A stretch of DNA of 64,000 bases from Aromatoleum tolulyticum. GTDB taxonomy: Bacteria > Pseudomonadota > Gammaproteobacteria > Burkholderiales > Rhodocyclaceae. The stretch's first letter is position 1. Every line of letters begins with the position of its first letter. Where the stretch lies: assembly GCF_900156155.1 (NCBI RefSeq), contig NZ_FTMD01000014.1, forward strand, positions 1-64,000. The letters are read 5' to 3'. The position numbers were made by a program, and so were the translations under genes. The notes below the pieces were generated by a model that did no database searches, was not told the DNA's origin, and saw nothing but the letters and a program-made list of their open reading frames with translations. This document shows positions 21,936-29,822 of this stretch, piece by piece.

Positions 21936-24692
21936 ATGTCCTCAACTACCAATCCGCAATCGGTGCGGAAGGTCCCGACCTATTGCTACAACTGCGTGGC
22001 CGGGCCGGATTTCATGAACGTAAAGGTCGTCGACGGTGTCGCGACCGAGATCGAGCCGAACTTCGCCGCCGAAGACATCCACCCAGCGCGCGGCCGCGTG
22101 TGCGTGAAGGCCTACGGCCTGGTGCAGAAGACCTACAACCCGCACCGCGTGCTGCAGCCGATGAAGCGCACCAACCCGAAGAAGGGGCGCAATGAGGATC
22201 CGGGCTTCGTGCCGATCTCGTGGGACGAGGCGCTGGACCTGGTCAGCGCGAAGCTGACCTCGGTGCGCGCGAAGGGGCTGGTCGATGACTCCGGCCTGCC
22301 GCGTGTTGCTGCGACCTTCGGTCATGGCGGCACGCCCGGCATGTACATGGGCTCGCTGCCGGCCTTCCTCGCCGCGTGGGGCCCGATCGACTACAGCTTC
22401 GGCTCCGGCCAGGGCGTGAAGTGCGTGCATTCCGAGCACCTCTACGGCGAGTTCTGGCATCGTGGCTTCACGGTCGCGGCCGACACGCCGCTCGCGCGCT
22501 ACGTGATCTCGATCGGCTCGAACGTCGAAGCCTCGGGCGGCCCCTGTGCGGTGACGCGCCACGCCGACGCCCGCGTGCGTGGCTACAAGCGCGTGCAGGT
22601 CGAGCCGCACCTGTCGGTGACGGGCGCCTGTTCGGCCGAATGGGTGCCGATCCGCCCGAAGACCGACCCGGCCTTCATGTTCGCGCTGATCCACGTGCTG
22701 GTGTGCGAGCAGGGGCTGGACAAGCTCGATGTGGCTTTCCTGCGCGATCGCAGCTCGTCGCCGTACCTGGTCGGACCCGACGGCCTGTACCTGCGTGACG
22801 CGGAATCGGGCAAGCCGCTGTTGTGGGATGAATGTAGTGGCCGCGCGGTGCCCTTCGACACGGCAGGCGCGGTGCCGGCGGTCGCGGGTCGCTTCCGCGT
22901 GGAAGGTGCGATCAGCATCGACGCGGACGATGCGCGGCAGCAGTTCGACGTCGCCGAGGGCGTCACCGCCTACACGAAGCTCGTCGAGCACATGGCGAAA
23001 TACACGCCCGAATGGGCCGAGTCGATCTGCGACGTGCCCGCCGCGACGATCCGCCGCATCGCCAACGAATACCTGGAAAACGCCTCGATCGGCGAGACCA
23101 TCGAGATCGACGGCCAGACCCTGCCGCTGCGTCCCGTCGCGGTCACGCTGGGCAAGTCGGTGAACAACGGCTGGGGTGCGTTCGAATGCTGCTGGGCGCG
23201 CACGTTGCTCGCGACGCTGGTCGGTGCCCTGGAAAACCCCGGCGGCACGCTGGGTACGACGGTGCGCCTGAACCGCCCGCACGACAACCGCCTGCTGAGC
23301 GTGAAGGCCGGTGAAGACGGCTTCATGGCGCAGTACTTCAACCCGACCGACAAGGAACACTGGGTCGCGAAGCCCACCGGGCGCAACATCCACCGCACGC
23401 TGGTGCCCATCGTCGGCAACACCGCGTGGAGCCAGGCGCTGGGGCCGACGCAACTTGCGTGGATGTTCCAGCGCGAAGTGCCGTCGGACTGGAACATGCC
23501 CCCGCCGACGCTGCCCGACGTGTGGTTCATCTACCGCACCAATCCGGCGATCTCGTTCTGGGACACGCGCACGCTGGTCGAGGAGATCGCGAAGTTCCCC
23601 TTCACGGTGTCCTTCGCCTACACGCTGGACGAGACGAACTGGATGGCCGACCTGCTGCTGCCCGAGGCGACCGACCTCGAATCGCTGCAGATGATCAAGG
23701 TTGGCGGCACCAAGTTCGTAGAGCAGTTCTGGGAGCACCGCGGCGTCGTGCTGCGCCAGCCGGCGGTCGAACCGCAGGGCGATACGCGCGACTTCACCTG
23801 GATCAGCACCCAGCTCGCCAAGCGCACGGGGCTGCTGGAGGCCTACAACAACGCGCTGAATCGCGGCGCGGGCGGCGGCGCGCCGCTGAAGGCGGACGGC
23901 TACGACTACAGCCTCGACGCGAGCAAGGAGCACGGCGTCGAGGAGATCTGGGACGCCGTGTGCCGTGCGTCGAGTGCGAGCCTGAGCGAAGGGCGCGAGG
24001 TGCATGATCTGGAGTGGTTCAAGGAGCATGGCTTCTACACCGTGCCGATGTCCAAGACCGAGTGGTACCTGAGCCCCACGCTGGAAAAGCAGGGCCTGCG
24101 CTACGAGATGCCCTACCAGGAGCGCCTGCTGCGCATCGGCCGCGAGCTCGGCAACCGCCTGCATGAGCACAAGATGCACTGGTGGGACGAGCAGCTTTCC
24201 GAATACGCGGCGCTGCCCGAGTGGCACGACGTGCCGGGCCGCTGGACGCAGCAGATCGCCAACGCCGGCGGCAAGCCCGAGGATTTCCCGCTGTGGCTGC
24301 TGGCGACCAAGAGCATGCAGTACCACACCGGCGGCAACGCCAGCATCGCGCTGATGCGCGAGGTCTCGCAGAACGTGCGCGGCCATACCGGCGTGATCAT
24401 CAACGCCAAGACCGCGAAGAGCCTCGGCATTGCCGACGGCGACCGCATCGAGGTGCGCTCGCACATCGGCGCGACCTACGGCGACGCGGTGCTCGCCCAG
24501 GGCGTGCGTCCCGACACCTTGGTGATCCTCGGCCAGTTCGACCACTGGGCGACCCCGCTCGCCAAGGACTTCGGCATGCCGAGCCTGAACACCATCGCGC
24601 CGATGTCGATGGAGCTGACGGATGCGACCGGTTCCGGCTCGGACATCGTGCGGGTCGCGGTGCGCAAGGTCGAACGCAAGGAGGTTGTATGA
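21936..24692 (+). CDS. padB: Phenylacetyl-CoA:acceptor oxidoreductase, molybdopterin subunit PadB
   Basis: 918 residues, of the DMSO-reductase superfamily. With PadC and PadD it oxidises the alpha carbon of phenylacetyl-CoA by four electrons to phenylglyoxylate, in a membrane-bound complex. N-terminal cluster region: C17 and C20 (CYNCVAGPDF) and C56 (RGRVCVK), while the usual third Cys at 24 is Pro with Asp25 next to it. C163 in GQGVKCVHSEH is the likely molybdenum ligand. C-terminal cofactor domain: TGGNASIALMREVSQN, GIADGDRIEVRS and the late FDHWATPLAKDFG. No Tat signal is seen, so the complex probably faces the cytoplasm, unlike PsrA/PhsA relatives. Start behind GGGGGAGAC. Gene order padB-C-D is that of Aromatoleum evansii. 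Confidence 0.92.
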   Translation: MSSTTNPQSVRKVPTYCYNCVAGPDFMNVKVVDGVATEIEPNFAAEDIHPARGRVCVKAYGLVQKTYNPHRVLQPMKRTNPKKGRNEDPGFVPISWDEALDLVSAKLTSVRAKGLVDDSGLPRVAATFGHGGTPGMYMGSLPAFLAAWGPIDYSFGSGQGVKCVHSEHLYGEFWHRGFTVAADTPLARYVISIGSNVEASGGPCAVTRHADARVRGYKRVQVEPHLSVTGACSAEWVPIRPKTDPAFMFALIHVLVCEQGLDKLDVAFLRDRSSSPYLVGPDGLYLRDAESGKPLLWDECSGRAVPFDTAGAVPAVAGRFRVEGAISIDADDARQQFDVAEGVTAYTKLVEHMAKYTPEWAESICDVPAATIRRIANEYLENASIGETIEIDGQTLPLRPVAVTLGKSVNNGWGAFECCWARTLLATLVGALENPGGTLGTTVRLNRPHDNRLLSVKAGEDGFMAQYFNPTDKEHWVAKPTGRNIHRTLVPIVGNTAWSQALGPTQLAWMFQREVPSDWNMPPPTLPDVWFIYRTNPAISFWDTRTLVEEIAKFPFTVSFAYTLDETNWMADLLLPEATDLESLQMIKVGGTKFVEQFWEHRGVVLRQPAVEPQGDTRDFTWISTQLAKRTGLLEAYNNALNRGAGGGAPLKADGYDYSLDASKEHGVEEIWDAVCRASSASLSEGREVHDLEWFKEHGFYTVPMSKTEWYLSPTLEKQGLRYEMPYQERLLRIGRELGNRLHEHKMHWWDEQLSEYAALPEWHDVPGRWTQQIANAGGKPEDFPLWLLATKSMQYHTGGNASIALMREVSQNVRGHTGVIINAKTAKSLGIADGDRIEVRSHIGATYGDAVLAQGVRPDTLVILGQFDHWATPLAKDFGMPSLNTIAPMSMELTDATGSGSDIVRVAVRKVERKEVV

Positions 24693-25336
24693 CCCGCTAC
24701 GTGATGGCCATCGACCTGCGCCGCTGCGTGGGCTGCCAGACCTGTACCGCCGCGTGCAAGAACGCCAACGCGACCCCGCCGGGGGTGCAGTGGCGCCGCG
24801 TGCTGGACCTCGAGACAGGGGAATTCCCGGACGTCCGCCGCAGCTTCGTGCCGGTCGCCTGCATGCACTGCGACGAGCCGCCGTGCGAGGAGGTCTGCCC
24901 GACCAAGGCCACGACCAAGCGCCCCGACGGCCTCGTCGCCATCGACTACGACACCTGCATCGGCTGTGCGAACTGCGTGATGGCCTGTCCGTACGAGGCG
25001 CGCTCGATCGTGCATGAAGTGAAGTTCGCCTACGGCGACAAGCCGATCAAGTCGGAGGAAGTGCGCTTCGACCCGGCGCGCATCTCGGTGTCGATGAAAT
25101 GCACCTTCTGCATCGACCGCATCGACCTTGCCGCGAAGACGGGGCAGGTGCCGGGGCGCGACCCGGACGTGACGCCGGCCTGCGTGAATTCCTGCATCTC
25201 GGGGGCGATGGCCTTCGGTGACATCGACGACCCGAACAGCAAGGTCAGCCGCCTGCTCGCCGAGAACAAGACTTTCCGCATGCACGAGGAACTCGGCACC
25301 GGGCCGGGCGTGTATTACATCTGGGATAAAGCGTGA
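24689..25336 (+). CDS. padC: Phenylacetyl-CoA:acceptor oxidoreductase, iron-sulfur subunit PadC
   Basis: 215 residues. Sixteen Cys arranged as four [4Fe-4S] clusters: CVGCQTCTAAC, CMHCDEPPCEEVC, CIGCANCVMAC and CTFC...CVNSC, the DmsB/PsrB-type electron-transfer subunit. It wires the molybdenum subunit PadB to the membrane anchor PadD. The start codon overlaps the padB stop (ATGA), so the two are translationally coupled, and all 16 Cys are intact. No export signal is present. Assignment follows from the padBCD order and from the very strong family match. Confidence 0.93.
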   Translation: MTRYVMAIDLRRCVGCQTCTAACKNANATPPGVQWRRVLDLETGEFPDVRRSFVPVACMHCDEPPCEEVCPTKATTKRPDGLVAIDYDTCIGCANCVMACPYEARSIVHEVKFAYGDKPIKSEEVRFDPARISVSMKCTFCIDRIDLAAKTGQVPGRDPDVTPACVNSCISGAMAFGDIDDPNSKVSRLLAENKTFRMHEELGTGPGVYYIWDKA

Positions 25337-25350
25337 GGAGCGGGCCTGAC

Positions 25351-26265
25351 ATGAGCACGAAATCGGGAAAGCCCCGCCCCGGCGACCGCGTGGGGCCGCG
25401 GCAACAGCACAACTGGGACTGGCGCGCGGCGTCGAACTTCATCGCCGGCGGCACGGGCGGCGGCTTGCTCGCCTTTGCGGCCTTCGCCAGCCTGTGGGGC
25501 ACGGACGTGCGCGCTCTGCTCGTGGCCGGCATGGCGCTGATCGGCATCGGGCTCACCTGCGTGTGGTTCGAGATCGGCAAGCCGTGGCGTGCGCTCAACG
25601 TATATCGGCACCTGGCGACCTCGTGGATGACGCGCGAGGCCGCCGTGGCGCCCTTCGTGTTCGGCTCCGGCGTGCTGGCGCTGGCGACGGGACAGAGCCT
25701 GTTCGTGCTGCTCACCGGGATTTTCGGTGCGTGCTTTGTCTATGCGCAGGCGCGCATCCTCGCGGCCGACAAGGGCATCCCCGCCTGGCGGCATCCGCGC
25801 TGCATGCCCGTCGTGGCGGCGACCGGATTCGCCGAAGGCGCGAGCCTGCTCGCGGTCGCGGCGCCCTTCGTGATCCCGCAGGTCGCCGGGCAGATCGCGG
25901 TGGCGGCCGGAGTGTTGGCGCTGCTGCTGGTCCGCGTGCTGCTGTGGCGCAATTACCTGCGCGGCCTGCGCGGCGACGGTGCGCCGGAAGGCAGCCTGCG
26001 CGCGCTGTCCGCAATCGACGGGCAGTTCCTGAAGTACGGCAACCTGTTGCCGGCGATCCTGCTGCTGGTCGGCGTGCTCGGTGCGCCGCTGGCGAGTCCG
26101 GCCTTGATCCTTGCCGGGCTGGTCGCCGTCGCGGGTGGCTGGTGGTTCAAATACACGCTGGTGCGCCGCGCGGCCTACACGCAGGGTTTCGCGATTCCGC
26201 ACCTGCCGGTGCGTGGTCGCGGCACGGCCGGTCCGGCGGTGAAACCCGGTTGGGGCGGGGCGTAG
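25351..26265 (+). CDS. padD: Phenylacetyl-CoA:acceptor oxidoreductase, membrane anchor PadD
   Basis: 304 residues with about eight hydrophobic segments, of the DmsC/NrfD type. It anchors PadBC and passes electrons to quinone. The N-terminal GPRQQHNWDWRAASNFIAGG with segments LLVAGMALIGIGLTCVWFEI and later LLLVRVLLWRNYL and LLPAILLLVGVLGAPLASPA carry the fold. The ATG at 25351 is preferred; a GTG at 25333 overlaps the padC stop and would add six residues. The TAG stop lies inside a dispersed repeat (26262-26290). It ends the first half of the pad operon; padE follows after 152 bases. Confidence 0.88.
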   Translation: MSTKSGKPRPGDRVGPRQQHNWDWRAASNFIAGGTGGGLLAFAAFASLWGTDVRALLVAGMALIGIGLTCVWFEIGKPWRALNVYRHLATSWMTREAAVAPFVFGSGVLALATGQSLFVLLTGIFGACFVYAQARILAADKGIPAWRHPRCMPVVAATGFAEGASLLAVAAPFVIPQVAGQIAVAAGVLALLLVRVLLWRNYLRGLRGDGAPEGSLRALSAIDGQFLKYGNLLPAILLLVGVLGAPLASPALILAGLVAVAGGWWFKYTLVRRAAYTQGFAIPHLPVRGRGTAGPAVKPGWGGA

Positions 26266-26290
26266 GGCGGATGAGCGAAGCGTTATCCGC
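26262..26290. repeat. Dispersed GTAGGGCGGA-type repeat, copy 1
   Basis: GTAGGGCGGATGAGCGAAGC then GTTATCCGC. It overlaps the padD stop codon. The same opening GTAGGGCGGA occurs after the ABC transporter genes at 59911-59920. Such short repeats are scattered in many proteobacterial genomes. Confidence 0.6.
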
Positions 26291-26319
26291 GGCATGCAAG
26301 GTTCATTAGAAGCACAAAC

Positions 26320-26346
26320 GGCGGAAGGGCGCTTCGCTTTTCCGCC
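26320..26346 (+). terminator. Stem-loop between padD and padE
   Basis: GGCGGAA (26320-26326) and TTCCGCC (26340-26346) around AGGGCGCTTCGCT, in the longest non-coding gap of the pad operon (152 bases). It may attenuate transcription between padBCD and padEFGHI or protect the upstream message. Confidence 0.45.
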
Positions 26347-26417
26347 CTGCGAAGTCAGCATCTGAACAACAACGCGGGGCCAGCGAGTCCCGCCCCTGCA
26401 ACGCAGGAGGAGACGAG

Positions 26418-26990
26418 ATGTACGAAGTGCGATTCCATGGCCGTGGCGGCCAGGGTTCGGTGATGGCGTCGGGCATCCTGGCCGCGGCGATGGTCGAGGA
26501 AGGCAAGTACGCGGTATCGATCCCGTCCTTCGGGTTCGAGCGCCGCGGCGCGCCGGTGGTGTCCTTCCTGCGCATGAGCGAACGCGAGATCCGCCAGCTC
26601 ACCAACATCTACCAGCCCGACTGCATCGTGTGCGTCGATCCGACGCTGATGAAATCCGTCGATATCTTCGCCGGCATGAAGGCGGGTGGCACTTTGGTGC
26701 AGGCGACGCACCAGCCGCTGTCCGAGCTCACGCTGCCCGACTGTGTCACGACCGTGGGCCTGCTCGACGCGGTGAAGATCGCGCTGGAGATCTTCAAACG
26801 CCCGATCACCAACACGCTGATGCTGGGCGCCTTCGCGAGGACGACCGGGGTCGTGTCGCTCGATTCGCTCAAGCGGGCGCTCGAGGACTCGGATTTCCGC
26901 GACGCCGGCCTCGCGCAGAACATGACGGCGCTCGAACGCGGCTACGCCGAGGTCGTCGTGCACCAGATCGAAAGGAGGGCCGCGGCATGA
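26418..26990 (+). CDS. padE: Phenylglyoxylate:acceptor oxidoreductase, gamma subunit PadE
   Basis: 190 residues. The gamma domain of 2-oxoacid oxidoreductases is clear: VRFHGRGGQGSVMASGILAA, then SFGFERRGAPVVSFLRM and the late TNTLMLGAF. The complex PadEFGHI decarboxylates phenylglyoxylate oxidatively to benzoyl-CoA and CO2. The start at 26418 follows GCAGGAGGAGAC. It opens the second half of the pad operon, and its stop overlaps the padF start (ATGA). Gamma subunits for other oxoacids look the same, so the substrate is deduced from the neighbours padBCD and padJ. Confidence 0.9.
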   Translation: MYEVRFHGRGGQGSVMASGILAAAMVEEGKYAVSIPSFGFERRGAPVVSFLRMSEREIRQLTNIYQPDCIVCVDPTLMKSVDIFAGMKAGGTLVQATHQPLSELTLPDCVTTVGLLDAVKIALEIFKRPITNTLMLGAFARTTGVVSLDSLKRALEDSDFRDAGLAQNMTALERGYAEVVVHQIERRAAA

Positions 26991-27286
26991 GCCGGCACCA
27001 CAGTTATCCGCTCTTCAACCTCGAGCAGGCAGGCGTGCCCGACGACCTCTGCCCGGTCGCGACCGTCGTCAGCCCGATGCTGCCGGGCGACTGGCGCAGC
27101 ATGCGGCCGGTCGTGAACCGCGACAAATGCGTGAAGTGCGCGGTGTGCTGGCTGTACTGCCCGGTGCAGTGCGTCGAGGAACACGCCGCGTGGTTCGACT
27201 TCAATCTCAAGACCTGCAAGGGCTGTGGCATCTGTGCCAACGAGTGCCCGCAGCGGGCGATCACGATGGTGGGGGAAACCCAATGA
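26987..27286 (+). CDS. padF: Phenylglyoxylate:acceptor oxidoreductase, ferredoxin-like subunit PadF
   Basis: 99 residues. Two [4Fe-4S] sites are visible, CVKCAVCWLYCP and CKGCGICANECP, in the delta subunit pattern; the first box has its fourth Cys shifted (P-V-Q-C follows). It carries electrons inside the PadEFGHI complex. Starts and stops overlap padE and padG by four bases each (ATGA), so subunits are made in fixed ratio. The size agrees with the small, roughly 11-kDa subunit reported for the purified enzyme of Aromatoleum evansii (from memory). Confidence 0.92.
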   Translation: MSRHHSYPLFNLEQAGVPDDLCPVATVVSPMLPGDWRSMRPVVNRDKCVKCAVCWLYCPVQCVEEHAAWFDFNLKTCKGCGICANECPQRAITMVGETQ

Positions 27287-28536
27287 CGACAGCCACGCTG
27301 GAAAAGACGGCGGCCGCCGAGGCGCCGCGCAAGCAGAAGGTGATCCTCGCCGAAGGCAATGAAGCGGCCGCGCTGGGCGTGGCGCTTGCCCGCCCCGACA
27401 TGGTGTCGGTGTACCCGATCACGCCGCAATCCTCGCTCGTCGAGCACCTGGCGAAGCTGATCGCGGACGGCCGGATGGACGCCGACATCGTCGATGCCGA
27501 AGGCGAACACTCGGTGCTGTCGGTGCTGCAGGGCGGCGCGCTCGCCGGTGCGCGCACCTACACCGCGACCTGCGGCCCGGGCCTCGCCTTCATGTTCGAA
27601 CCCTACTTCCGCACCTCCGGCATGCGCCTGCCGATCGTGCTCACCATCGTCACGCGCGACGGCATTACGCCGCAGTCGGTGTGGGGCGGCCACCAGGACG
27701 CGATGACGGTGCGCGAGGCGGGCTGGATCCAGGTGTATTGCGAGAGCGTGCAGGAAGTGCTCGACACCACCGTGATGGCCTTCAAGATCGCCGAGCACCA
27801 CGACGTCATGCTGCCGGTGAACGTGTGTCTCGACGGCAACTACCTCTCCTACGGTGCCTCGCGCGTCGAGCTGCCCGACCAGGCCGACGTCGACGCCTTC
27901 ATGGGCGAGAAGAACGTGAACTGGCACGTCGCGCTCGACCCGCTGCGCCCGATGGCGGTCGATCCGCTCACCGGCGGTACCACCGGCAAGGGGCCGCAGA
28001 CCTTCGTGCGCTACCGCAAGGGCCAGTGCCGCGGCATGCAGAACGCGCTGTCCGTGATCGAGGAAGTGCATGCGGACTGGGCGAAGCGCATCGGCCGCAG
28101 CTTCGCGCCGCTGGTCGAGGAATACCGGCTCGACGACGCCGAGTTCGCGATCATGACGCTGGGCAGCATGACCGGCGCCGCCAAGGACGCCGTGGACGAA
28201 GCGCGCGACGCCGGCAAGAAGGTCGGCCTCATCAAGATCAAGACCTTCAGCCCCTTCCCGGTGGACGCGCTGATGAAGGCGCTGGGCAAGGTCAAGGCCC
28301 TGGGCGTGATCGACCGCTCGGTGGGCTTCCGCTGGAACTGCGGGCCGATGTACCAGGAGACGCTGGGCGTGCTCTACCGCCTCGGCCGCCATATCCCGTC
28401 GATGAGCTTCATCGGCGGGTTGGCCGGCGCGGACATTACGATCCCGCACGTGCATCGCGTGATCGCCGACACCGAAGCGCTGCTCAACGGCGCGCCCGCG
28501 CCCACCGAGCCGGTGTGGCTCAACGAACAGGATTGA
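27283..28536 (+). CDS. padG: Phenylglyoxylate:acceptor oxidoreductase, alpha subunit PadG
   Basis: 417 residues, the pyrimidine-binding subunit. VSVYPITPQSSLVEHLAKL opens the domain; DAEGEHSVLSVLQGGALAGA and TCGPGLAFMFEPYF follow, all typical of the alpha subunits of pyruvate-type oxidoreductases. The C-terminal domain shows VGLIKIKTFSPFPVDALMKA. It couples to PadI, which holds thiamine diphosphate. The start overlaps the padF stop, and padH begins 7 bases after its stop. Function is deduced from motif and operon position. Confidence 0.91.
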   Translation: MTTATLEKTAAAEAPRKQKVILAEGNEAAALGVALARPDMVSVYPITPQSSLVEHLAKLIADGRMDADIVDAEGEHSVLSVLQGGALAGARTYTATCGPGLAFMFEPYFRTSGMRLPIVLTIVTRDGITPQSVWGGHQDAMTVREAGWIQVYCESVQEVLDTTVMAFKIAEHHDVMLPVNVCLDGNYLSYGASRVELPDQADVDAFMGEKNVNWHVALDPLRPMAVDPLTGGTTGKGPQTFVRYRKGQCRGMQNALSVIEEVHADWAKRIGRSFAPLVEEYRLDDAEFAIMTLGSMTGAAKDAVDEARDAGKKVGLIKIKTFSPFPVDALMKALGKVKALGVIDRSVGFRWNCGPMYQETLGVLYRLGRHIPSMSFIGGLAGADITIPHVHRVIADTEALLNGAPAPTEPVWLNEQD

Positions 28537-28543
28537 GGCCAGC

Positions 28544-29812
28544 ATGGACCGAGCCATCGAACACACCAAATACCTCATCGCTGGCAGCAGCCATGCCGCG
28601 CTCGAGGCGATCAACGCAATCCGCATGCACGACCCGGAGGGCAGCCTCACCGTCGTCACGCGCGATTCGCACCTGCCGTACTCGCCGACCGTGCTGCCCT
28701 ACGTCGTGTCCGGCAAGTCCGCACCCGCGCGCATCTTCCTGCGCGACGAAGACTTCTTCGCGCGCAACAAGGTGAGCTACCGGCCGGAGTCGGCGCTGAA
28801 GGTACTGCACGCCGACGAGAACACTGCCGAGCTCGCGGACGGTTCCAGCATCGTTTACGAAAAACTCCTGCTCGCGACCGGCGCCTCGCCCGCGATCCCG
28901 CCGATTCCCGGCATCGACACCGTCTCCTTCCACGTGCTGCGCACCCTCGACGACGCGCTGAAGCTGCGCGGCGCGATCGGCGCGTCGAAACAGGCCGTCG
29001 TGCTCGGCGCGGGCCTCGTCGGCATGCACGCCGCCGAGAACCTCGTGAAGGCGGGGGCGAGCGTCACCATCGTCGAGATGAGCGACCAGCTCACCTCGGG
29101 CTACTTCGACAAAGTCGCCGCCGACATGATCGAGCAGGCCTTCCGCGATGCGGGCGCGAAGATCATGACCGGCAGCCGCGTCGTGCGCCTCGAACCCACC
29201 GCGGCCGGCGCGAAGCTGACGCTGGAAAACGGCACGACGCTGGAAGCGGATCTGCTGCTGGTCGCGACCGGTGTGAAGCCTGAGATGGCCTACCTCAACG
29301 GCTCCGGTGTCGAGCACCAGCAGGGCATCGTCGTCGACGACCGCATGCAGACCACCGTCGCCAACGTGTGGGCGGCGGGCGACTGCGCGCAGGCGCGCGG
29401 CTTCTTCACCGGCACCCCGATGATGAACGCGATCCTGCCCGACGCGACGATCCAGGGGCGGGTGGCCGGCATGGCGATGGCGGGCGACCCCGGCATCCAG
29501 GACTACGCCGGCGGCGTGCCGCTCAACACCTATCACTTCTTCGGCCGCCATGCGATCTCGGTGGGCTCGAGCAAGGTGCCCGAAGGCGGCGAGGTCGTCA
29601 CGCGCTTCGACGAGCAGACCGGTCGCTACCTCAAGGCGATCTTCGGCGCCGACGGTTGCCTCAGCGGCATCTTCGGCGTGAATGAATTCTTCGACGGCGG
29701 GGTGATGGCCCAGCTGATCCTGCGCCGCATCGACCTCACGGCGCTGCGCGAGCGCTTCGTCGCGAACCCGCTCGCCGTGGGCCGCGAAATCATGTCGCAG
29801 ACCTGGCGCTAA
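28544..29812 (+). CDS. padH: Phenylglyoxylate:acceptor oxidoreductase, FAD/NAD subunit PadH
   Basis: 422 residues of the pyridine-nucleotide-disulfide oxidoreductase fold. The FAD dinucleotide site is KYLIAGSSHAALEAINAIR, the second ATG-box LLLATGASPAIPPIPGI, the NAD site AVVLGAGLVGMHAAENLV, and the FAD closing box NVWAAGDCAQARGF. It lets the phenylglyoxylate enzyme reduce NAD instead of only ferredoxin, as known for the A. evansii complex and unlike most 2-oxoacid oxidoreductases. Note that no redox-active CxxC is seen, so it is not a disulfide reductase. It lies between padG and padI, 7 and 10 bases apart. Confidence 0.92.
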   Translation: MDRAIEHTKYLIAGSSHAALEAINAIRMHDPEGSLTVVTRDSHLPYSPTVLPYVVSGKSAPARIFLRDEDFFARNKVSYRPESALKVLHADENTAELADGSSIVYEKLLLATGASPAIPPIPGIDTVSFHVLRTLDDALKLRGAIGASKQAVVLGAGLVGMHAAENLVKAGASVTIVEMSDQLTSGYFDKVAADMIEQAFRDAGAKIMTGSRVVRLEPTAAGAKLTLENGTTLEADLLLVATGVKPEMAYLNGSGVEHQQGIVVDDRMQTTVANVWAAGDCAQARGFFTGTPMMNAILPDATIQGRVAGMAMAGDPGIQDYAGGVPLNTYHFFGRHAISVGSSKVPEGGEVVTRFDEQTGRYLKAIFGADGCLSGIFGVNEFFDGGVMAQLILRRIDLTALRERFVANPLAVGREIMSQTWR

Positions 29813-29822
29813 GGAGCAATCA

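Noticed and set aside
21942-24545. Minus-strand frame of 867 codons opposite padB
   Set aside because: Shadow of padB. The product is low-complexity and basic, and no ribosome site is present.
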